This document shows positions 59,492-64,000 of a stretch of DNA of 64,000 nt, in pieces. The translations under genes were made by a program, and so were the position numbers. The notes beneath the pieces were generated by a model, which was given only the letters and a program-made list of their open reading frames with translations, was not told the DNA's origin and did no database searches. Source of the stretch: Bacillus crepusculi (lineage in GTDB: Bacteria > Bacillota > Bacilli > Bacillales > Bacillaceae); NCBI RefSeq assembly GCF_014764715.1, contig NZ_JACXXE010000001.1, positions 62,001 through 126,000 on the forward strand, written 5' to 3'. Each line of letters starts with the position of its first letter. Position 1 is the first letter of the stretch.

Positions 59492-60286
59492 ATGAAACAA
59501 AGAATTTTGACGGGTGTTTTGGCAGCTGCAGTGTTTTTACTTGCTGTTATTTATGGACAGATGCCATTTACCCTGCTGATTTATTTAATGGGAAGTGTCG
59601 CTCTCTTTGAGCTTCTGAGAATGAAAAAGATTTCGATCTTTAGCTTTCCTGGTATTATCAGCTTAATATTACTTTGGCTTTTAATGGGCGGAGAGAATAG
59701 CTTCTTCCCAAACGTAGACGCATCCAAAATGCAGATTGCTTTATTTGCAATCTTAATTCTTTTAACTTATACCGTTTTGAGCAAAAACTCCTTCACATTC
59801 GATGAGGTTGCTTTTGTTGTATTAGCCACATTATATATTGGCGTCAGTTTCTATTATTTTATCCAAATTAGAGGCTTATATGGCATGAGTGCGATCTTCT
59901 TCGCAGCGGTGATTATTTGGTCCACTGACTCAGGTGCCTATTTTATTGGAAAATCTATGGGGAAACGAAAGCTTTGGCCGGAGATCAGTCCAAACAAAAC
60001 AGTAGAAGGATTTATCGGCGGAATTGTCACAGCGGTCGTGTTGTCACTTGTCTTTCAGGCGGTTACAGGATTTTTGCCATCATATCTGCTTGTTATGTTT
60101 ATTACCCTTTTGCTCAGTATTTTTGGACAGCTTGGCGACCTTGTGGAATCTGCTTTAAAGCGTCATTATCACGTGAAGGATTCAGGGACAATACTTCCGG
60201 GTCATGGCGGGATTTTGGACAGGTTTGACAGCTTTTTATTCGTTCTGCCGTTTTTATATTTATTGCTGGCCACGTTTGCTAGCTAA
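59492..60286 (+). CDS. cdsA: CDP-diglyceride synthase (phosphatidate cytidylyltransferase)
   Basis: CdsA activates phosphatidic acid to CDP-diacylglycerol for phospholipid synthesis. The 264 residues contain about seven or eight membrane segments and the C-terminal family signature ESALKRHYHVKDSGTILPG followed by HGGILDRFDS. ATG 59492 lies six bases after GAGGGTGG; a GTG at 59483 is in frame but lies inside that Shine-Dalgarno. Confidence 0.96.
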   Translation: MKQRILTGVLAAAVFLLAVIYGQMPFTLLIYLMGSVALFELLRMKKISIFSFPGIISLILLWLLMGGENSFFPNVDASKMQIALFAILILLTYTVLSKNSFTFDEVAFVVLATLYIGVSFYYFIQIRGLYGMSAIFFAAVIIWSTDSGAYFIGKSMGKRKLWPEISPNKTVEGFIGGIVTAVVLSLVFQAVTGFLPSYLLVMFITLLLSIFGQLGDLVESALKRHYHVKDSGTILPGHGGILDRFDSFLFVLPFLYLLLATFAS

Positions 60287-60325
60287 CCTCATAGAAACTT
60301 ATTGAACGAGAGAAGGAGTGGCAAT

Positions 60326-61477
60326 TTGAAATATATTTCGCTATTAGGCGCAACAGGATCAATTGGAGAACAAACATTAGATGTGATCAGGCAGCACCCG
60401 GACAAATTTAAGCTGAAAGCCATGACGTTTGGCAGAAATGTAGACAAGGCCATTCCCATCATTGAGCGTTTTCAGCCTGAATTCGTCGGATGTTTGGATG
60501 AAGAGACCTATCGCACGCTAAAAAGTCATTCATTTGAATACGATGTCAAGATGGCCGCAGGTGATGAAGCCAACATCGAGGCAGCGACCTATGATGCAGT
60601 GGATGTTGTGGTCAATGCACTTGTAGGAAGTGTTGGGCTTGTTCCAACTTTAAAGGCCATTGAACAAAAAAAGACGATTGCACTTGCAAATAAGGAAACA
60701 CTTGTGACAGCTGGTCATATAGTAAAAGAGTACGCGAAATCATATGATGTACCTTTACTTCCTGTCGATAGTGAGCACTCCGCTATTTTCCAATGCCTGC
60801 AAGGTGAACAAGCTAAAAACATTGAACGCTTAATCGTCACAGCTTCAGGTGGTAGTTTCCGAGATAAAAAACGAACGGAGCTAGAAGGTGTGACGGTTGA
60901 AGAAGCGCTGAATCATCCGAACTGGTCAATGGGAGCAAAAATCACCATTGATTCAGCGACCATGATGAATAAAGGGCTTGAGGTGATCGAGGCGCATTGG
61001 CTCTTTGATATCCCGTATGACCAAATTGATGTGCTGTTACATAAGGAGAGCATTATCCATTCGATGGTGGAATTTCACGACAAAAGCGTCATGGCTCAGT
61101 TAGGGACTCCCGACATGAGAGTGCCCATTCAATATGCACTCACCTACCCTGATAGGGCGCCATTAAAAGAAGCGAAATCATTGAACCTTTGGGAGATTGG
61201 ACAATTGAATTTCCAAAAAGCGGATTTTGACAGGTATCGCTGCTTACATTTTGCTTACGAATCAGGTAAAATAGGAGGAACAATGCCTGCTGTGCTCAAT
61301 GCAGCAAATGAAATGGCAGTCGATGCATTTCTAAAAGGCAAAGTGTCGTTCCTGCAAATTGAAGAATTGATTGAAAAGGCACTAATGAGACATCATGTGA
61401 TTTCAACGCCTAGTTTGCAAGATATCCATGAAGTGGACAAAGATACACGAGACTTTGTTCAATCAATCCTCACATAA
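60326..61477 (+). CDS. dxr: 1-deoxy-D-xylulose 5-phosphate reductoisomerase
   Basis: Dxr makes methylerythritol phosphate, the committed step of the MEP isoprenoid pathway that supplies UppS. The 383 residues have [45 protein letters not shown] and [21 protein letters not shown] in type. I choose TTG 60326, seven bases after AAGGAG, giving the B. subtilis length; the frame opens at a TTG at 60302 lacking a Shine-Dalgarno. Confidence 0.96.
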   Translation: MKYISLLGATGSIGEQTLDVIRQHPDKFKLKAMTFGRNVDKAIPIIERFQPEFVGCLDEETYRTLKSHSFEYDVKMAAGDEANIEAATYDAVDVVVNALVGSVGLVPTLKAIEQKKTIALANKETLVTAGHIVKEYAKSYDVPLLPVDSEHSAIFQCLQGEQAKNIERLIVTASGGSFRDKKRTELEGVTVEEALNHPNWSMGAKITIDSATMMNKGLEVIEAHWLFDIPYDQIDVLLHKESIIHSMVEFHDKSVMAQLGTPDMRVPIQYALTYPDRAPLKEAKSLNLWEIGQLNFQKADFDRYRCLHFAYESGKIGGTMPAVLNAANEMAVDAFLKGKVSFLQIEELIEKALMRHHVISTPSLQDIHEVDKDTRDFVQSILT

Positions 61478-61483
61478 GGTGGT

Positions 61484-62749
61484 ATGTTCGTGAATACAGT
61501 GATTGCGTTTATTATTATTTTTGGAACGCTCGTTTTTTTCCACGAGCTCGGCCATTTAATTATGGCGCAGCGCGCGGGTATATTATGCCGCGAGTTCGCA
61601 ATTGGTTTTGGGCCAAAGATTTTCTCCTTTAAACGAAAAGAAACCGTTTATACCATTAGACTTCTCCCTATCGGCGGATTTGTTAAAATGGCAGGGGAGG
61701 ACCCTGAAGTCATTGAAATCAAACCAGGTCATACAGTGGGTCTCTTATTCAATGAGCAAAATGAAGTAGAAAAAATCATTTTAAATGATAAAGAGAAATA
61801 TCCTGATGCACTGGTCATCGAGGTCGAGCAGATTGATTTAGATCATGCCATGAGAATCTCAGGATATGAATCTGGAAATGAAGATATTTTGACTGGCTAC
61901 AATGTGAGTCAAACAAGCTTCTATATTGCAGATGGTGAAGAAATTCAAATCGCACCATACAGTCGTCAATTTGGTTCAAAAACTGTTTGGCAGCGTATTA
62001 AAGCGATCGCAGCTGGACCGATTATGAACTTTATTCTGGCATATGTGATTTTAGTCGCTTTAGGCTTTATTCAAGGTGTAACCGTAGATGATCCTGTGCT
62101 TGGTAAGCTGACGAAAGATGGCCGAGCGGCGCAAGCTGGACTCATGCAGGGTGATCACATCGTTTCGATTAACGGGGATAAAATGAATTCTTGGACAGAT
62201 GTGGTTCAAACGGTTCAAAAAAACCCTGAGAAAAAAATGAATGTTGTCATTGACCGAGACGGCAAAGAAAGCACCGTGCAGGTTGTACCAGAAGCTGTGA
62301 AAGCAGATGGGAAAAACATTGGCCGTTTTGGATCATACCCGCCAACGGAAAATGGATTTCTAAAAGTCATTTCATCTTCAGGAACGACGGTAATATCAAC
62401 GGCAGGTCTGATCTTAACGAACTTGCAAAAAATTGTCACAGGGCAATTTTCATTAGATATGCTGGCAGGTCCTGTCGGGATCTATGACATGACAGGAGAA
62501 GTAGCCAAACAAGGTGTGTTAACATTAATGCAGTTTGCGGCGTTCCTCAGCATTAACTTAGGCATCGTGAATTTATTACCGATTCCTGCATTAGATGGAG
62601 GACGTTTACTTTTCTTATTTGTTGAAGCCATTCGCGGTAAACCCATTAATCGTGAGAAAGAAGCACTTGTTGTTTTCATTGGTGTTGCTTTCCTCATGCT
62701 GCTCATGCTAGTGGTTACGTGGAATGACATCCAGCGATTATTTTTATAA
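61484..62749 (+). CDS. rasP: RasP (RseP/YluC), site-2 intramembrane metalloprotease
   Basis: RasP cleaves membrane-bound anti-sigma factors (RsiW) and other small membrane proteins. The 421 residues have the zinc motif HELGH (20-24) in the first membrane segment, a PDZ domain (about 195-280, RAAQAGLMQGDHIVSINGDKM), and the C-terminal IPALDGGRLLF that supplies the third ligand. ATG 61484 gives the B. subtilis start MFVNTVIAFI; a GTG at 61490 is also in frame. Confidence 0.97.
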   Translation: MFVNTVIAFIIIFGTLVFFHELGHLIMAQRAGILCREFAIGFGPKIFSFKRKETVYTIRLLPIGGFVKMAGEDPEVIEIKPGHTVGLLFNEQNEVEKIILNDKEKYPDALVIEVEQIDLDHAMRISGYESGNEDILTGYNVSQTSFYIADGEEIQIAPYSRQFGSKTVWQRIKAIAAGPIMNFILAYVILVALGFIQGVTVDDPVLGKLTKDGRAAQAGLMQGDHIVSINGDKMNSWTDVVQTVQKNPEKKMNVVIDRDGKESTVQVVPEAVKADGKNIGRFGSYPPTENGFLKVISSSGTTVISTAGLILTNLQKIVTGQFSLDMLAGPVGIYDMTGEVAKQGVLTLMQFAAFLSINLGIVNLLPIPALDGGRLLFLFVEAIRGKPINREKEALVVFIGVAFLMLLMLVVTWNDIQRLFL

Positions 62750-62759
62750 AAACCAATGT

Positions 62760-62794
62760 CTCTTGTTTCTCATTTCGGGAAACAAGAGTTTTTG
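62760..62794 (+). terminator. Terminator after rasP
   Basis: CTCTTGTTTC (62760-62769) pairs perfectly with GAAACAAGAG (62779-62788) around a 9-base loop, followed by TTTTTG. Confidence 0.82.
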
Positions 62795-62829
62795 TGAGAA
62801 GTCCTATTTCATAAATGAGGTGTAACGAC

Positions 62830-64000
62830 ATGAGACAATCCTTGACTTTCATTCCAACTCTTCGAGAGGTGCCAGCAGATGCAGAGGCAAAAAGTCATCA
62901 GCTATTAGTAAGAGCTGGATTCATTAGACAAAATACAAGTGGAATCTATCACTACCTGCCGCTGGCTCATAAAGTCATCCAGCATATTCAATCTATTGTT
63001 CGTAAGGAAATGGAAAAGGCAGGAGCAGCTGAGCTGTTAATGCCAGTGCTGCAGCAGGCAGAAATGTGGCAAGAGTCAGGAAGATGGTATACATACGGTC
63101 CAGAACTCATGCGTATGAAGGATCGTCATGGCCGCGAGTTTGCGCTTGGCCCAACGCACGAAGAAGTGATCACATCACTCGTACGCAGCGAAGTGAAATC
63201 GTATAAGAAGCTTCCTTTGACACTTTATCAAATTCAATCAAAATTCCGCGATGAACAAAGACCTCGTTTTGGACTGCTACGCGGACGTGAATTTATTATG
63301 AAGGATGCGTATTCGTTCCATTCTTCACCAGAAAGCCTTGATGAGACATACAACAAAATGTTTACAGCATACTCTAACGTGTTCTCAAAAGTGGGTCTTA
63401 ACTTTAGACCAGTCATTGCAGATTCTGGTGCAATGGGAGGCAAAGACACGCATGAGTTTATGGCGCTGTCAGAGGTAGGGGAGGATACCATCGCTTACTC
63501 TGATACTTCTTCCTATGCAGCGAACATTGAAATGGCTGAGGCTGTGTATGACGGAGAAGAAGCAAATCCTGCGGACTTTAAAGAACTTGAAAAAGTCCAC
63601 ACACCACAAGTGAAAACGATTCAGGATGTTGCTGCATTTTTAGAGGTCGCTCCTTCTGCATGTATCAAGTCTGTTTTGTTCAAAGCAGATGATGCGTATG
63701 TCCTTGTCCTTACTAGAGGTGATCATGAAGTAAATGATGTGAAAGTAAAGAACTTAGTAGGAGCACAGCTTGTAGAGCTCGCTTCACGCGAAGAAGTACT
63801 AGAAATCATTGGAACAGAGCCTGGATTTGTTGGACCTGTGAACCTAGAGGCAGAAGTCGATATTTATGCAGACCTTGCTGTCAAAGGAATGACAAATGCA
63901 GTTGCAGGTGCAAACGAAGCGGATCATCACTATGTCAATGTCAACCCAGCACGTGATGTGTCAGTGAAGGAATTTACAGATCTTCGCTTGATTCAAGAAG
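62830..64000 (+). CDS. proS: Prolyl-tRNA synthetase (N-terminal part, cut by window end)
   Basis: ProS charges tRNA-Pro. About 390 residues are visible: class II motif 1 ([16 protein letters not shown]), motif 2 ([21 protein letters not shown]) and most of the INS editing domain (about 225-385, [23 protein letters not shown]) that deacylates Ala-tRNA-Pro. This is the bacterial, editing-proficient type; full length would be near 564 residues. GAGGTG lies nine to ten bases before ATG 62830. The frame stays open to the window end. Confidence 0.97.
   Translation, partial: MRQSLTFIPTLREVPADAEAKSHQLLVRAGFIRQNTSGIYHYLPLAHKVIQHIQSIVRKEMEKAGAAELLMPVLQQAEMWQESGRWYTYGPELMRMKDRHGREFALGPTHEEVITSLVRSEVKSYKKLPLTLYQIQSKFRDEQRPRFGLLRGREFIMKDAYSFHSSPESLDETYNKMFTAYSNVFSKVGLNFRPVIADSGAMGGKDTHEFMALSEVGEDTIAYSDTSSYAANIEMAEAVYDGEEANPADFKELEKVHTPQVKTIQDVAAFLEVAPSACIKSVLFKADDAYVLVLTRGDHEVNDVKVKNLVGAQLVELASREEVLEIIGTEPGFVGPVNLEAEVDIYADLAVKGMTNAVAGANEADHHYVNVNPARDVSVKEFTDLRLIQE

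Noticed and set aside
62795..62829. T-box or other amino-acid riboswitch before proS
   Set aside because: Only 35 bases lie between the rasP terminator and the proS start; there is no room for a T-box.

Overview
The window is a contiguous, syntenic piece of a low-to-medium G+C Bacillus chromosome. Every gene lies on the + strand. Gene order and protein sequences follow the Bacillus subtilis fapR-to-proS region almost gene for gene, with enough divergence (ylqD, rnhB, ylqG, fliK, swrB) to suggest a relative outside B. subtilis proper; a B. pumilus-like species is my best guess, from memory and not by search. There are no insertion sequences, prophage genes, CRISPR arrays, tRNAs or rRNAs, and no signs of recent transfer.

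Layout. (1) 1-3750: a probable recG tail, then the FapR-controlled lipid operon fapR-plsX-fabD-fabG-acpP, with a sigma-A promoter and a FapR operator just upstream of fapR. (2) 3935-11180: rnc-smc-ftsY, then ylxM-ffh behind its own promoter (RNA processing, chromosome condensation, SRP targeting). (3) 11286-15818: ribosome and RNA genes rpsP-khpA-ylqD-rimM-trmD, rplS with an L19-type leader, rbgA, rnhB. (4) 15846-17851: the FliK-like/FlhB-tail-like pair ylqG-ylqH. (5) 18028-21079: sucCD and dprA. (6) 21273-28494: topA, trmFO, then xerC(codV)-hslV-hslU-codY. (7) 28784-55288: the fla/che operon, 32 genes from flgB to swrB: rod, hook, basal body, C-ring, type III export, FlhF/FlhG, chemotaxis and sigma-D. 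(8) 55444-64000: rpsB-tsf, pyrH-frr, uppS-cdsA-dxr-rasP and a proS cut by the window end.

How it fits together. Block 1 builds acyl chains and phosphatidate, with FapR sensing malonyl-CoA; cdsA and uppS in block 8 carry phospholipid and wall-lipid synthesis further. All three SRP-family GTPases (FtsY, Ffh, FlhF) are here, and FlhF sits beside its MinD-like partner FlhG. CodY is encoded directly upstream of the fla/che operon. Flagellar genes are tightly packed, often overlapping by 1-11 bases, and several use TTG or GTG starts, which suggests translational coupling.

I found no undescribed multi-gene system. The best second-look items are a structured 5' leader before rpsB, extra terminator-like hairpins between codY and flgB, a hairpin separating the Shine-Dalgarno from the swrD start, the ylqG-ylqH pair, a cre-like site before sucC, and the apparent absence of ylqB between ftsY and ylxM.
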